Source: Pseudomonadota bacterium
GTDB taxonomy: Bacteria > Pseudomonadota > Alphaproteobacteria > Rhizobiales > Rhizobiaceae
Reading direction: 5' to 3'
DNA: 5,631 nucleotides
NCBI GenBank assembly: GCA_023388675.1
Contig: JAEWFU010000118.1
Span: 1-5,631 of the forward strand
Shown here: positions 5,032-5,631 of the stretch, piece after piece
Layout of the letters: the number at the start of each line of letters is the position of its first letter
How positions within the stretch are numbered: position 1 is the stretch's first letter
Position numbers and translations under genes: made by a program
The notes under the pieces: model-generated
Told to the model about the DNA's origin: nothing
The model's input: the letters and a program-made list of their open reading frames with translations, nothing else
The model's database searches: none

Positions 5032-5631
5032 GTGGCCTTCTTCGGCGCGCCACCTCTCCCGCAGGTTCTACCGCCGATAGGCCCGTCGCTGCTGACAGTA
5101 CGACGCCACCCAGTTCCGGCGCGATCGGCCCCTTTGGTCGGCGGAGCTGGTGGCACGCCTCCTTCAACAGGTGACAGCCTGCCGCCACCGCAGGTCGAAA
5201 TCGGCCCGCGTGAGCGGATGCTGCGGGAGTGGTTGCCGGTCGTCCGGCGCACCGGCCTTGCACCTGAGGTCGTTCTGCGAGCAGCGGATCGTGCATCGGC
5301 AACCGGCACGGGCTTCGTCGTCGAGTTGCTCTCCTCGGGTGAAATCGACGAAGCAATCCTGTTCCGGGCCATCGCAGATGAATTGGACTTGCCATTCCTG
5401 GCCGGGATCGAGGCGAAGACACTGAAGGTGCCCGAGCGCTATCGCTTGATGGCGTTGCGCCGCCCGCGCGGTGTGCCGCTGGCGCTGCTCGAGCGACCGG
5501 ATGGCACCACGCTCCATTTAATCGCGACGCCCGACGTGGGAATTTCGGTCATGCGCGCCAGGCTGGAGGCATCGCCGGGACTGAAGACACGTCTCGCCGT
5601 GTCACCGCCGAGCGTCCTGCGCACCGCCATC
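5032..5631 (+). CDS. N-terminal part of a large protein with an MshEN/T2SSE_N-like domain, possibly a family 2 glycosyltransferase (3' truncated)
   Basis: The frame is open from 4993 to the window edge and continues beyond it; 200 residues are visible from the GTG at 5032. Residues 1-55 are Pro/Gly-rich and look disordered. From about residue 63 the text becomes a folded domain: EVVLRAADRASATGTGFVVELLSSGEIDEAILFRAIADELDLPF (79-122), then two beta-strand segments about RGVPLALLE and GTTLHLIATPDVGISVMRARLEA. This pattern, a helix with A-x-x-L-x-L-P-F followed by 'values' and 'residue-range' strands, recalls the MshEN/T2SSE_N domain of type II secretion ATPases. In rhizobia a similar N-terminal domain precedes membrane-bound family 2 glycosyltransferases of 600-700 residues; that assignment is from memory of the family and not shown here. 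The start is uncertain: GTG 5032 gives the longest frame but has no good ribosome binding site, and ATG 5218 (residue 63) begins right at the domain with only GAG upstream. The promoter at 4836-4864 probably drives it. Confidence 0.55.
   Translation, partial: MAFFGAPPLPQVLPPIGPSLLTVRRHPVPARSAPLVGGAGGTPPSTGDSLPPPQVEIGPRERMLREWLPVVRRTGLAPEVVLRAADRASATGTGFVVELLSSGEIDEAILFRAIADELDLPFLAGIEAKTLKVPERYRLMALRRPRGVPLALLERPDGTTLHLIATPDVGISVMRARLEASPGLKTRLAVSPPSVLRTAI

Noticed and set aside
4811..5517. Several minus-strand frames of 117-203 codons opposite the right-hand gene
   Set aside because: The products are Arg/Pro/Ala-rich with no motifs, and two overlap each other in different frames; the plus-strand frame carries the recognisable domain.

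Overview
The window looks like ordinary chromosomal DNA from a high-GC alphaproteobacterium, most likely of the order Hyphomicrobiales (Rhizobiales; a Mesorhizobium or Phyllobacteriaceae-like relative). The main clue is a class I (archaeal-type) lysyl-tRNA synthetase, which alphaproteobacteria commonly use in place of the class II enzyme. The other gene families here are also common in rhizobia. The species assignment is inference.

Layout. Positions 1-111 are a regulatory region with a perfect 9+9 bp inverted repeat just before the first gene. Genes 112-762 (XRE-type HTH plus S24 peptidase repressor) and 763-1497 (membrane-anchored or exported SNase-like protein lacking the catalytic residues) abut with no intervening base, so they form a two-gene transcription unit. 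Convergent to them, with a 12-bp tail overlap, is the class I lysyl-tRNA synthetase on the minus strand (1486-3144). A 155-bp divergent promoter region separates it from a small TerB-like protein (3300-3713, plus strand). That gene converges, across 6 bp and a terminator-like hairpin, on an orphan periplasmic family-3 solute-binding protein (3720-4568, minus strand). A 463-bp gene-poor interval (4569-5031) holds degenerate direct repeats, a cluster of TGCAA half-sites and a good sigma70-type promoter pointing right. It leads into a 3'-truncated gene (about 5032 to the window end) whose N-terminal region resembles the MshEN/T2SSE_N domain, as in some rhizobial family 2 glycosyltransferases.

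How the genes fit together. Apart from the repressor/SNase pair, the genes do not form an obvious pathway. They look like neighbouring housekeeping and envelope genes in alternating orientation. I do not see a convincing new multi-gene system, tRNA, rRNA, CRISPR array or mobile element. The points most worth a second look are the probably autoregulated S24 repressor coupled to a probably non-catalytic nuclease-fold protein, the repeat-rich upstream region of the solute-binding protein, and the TGCAA half-site cluster over the right-hand promoter.
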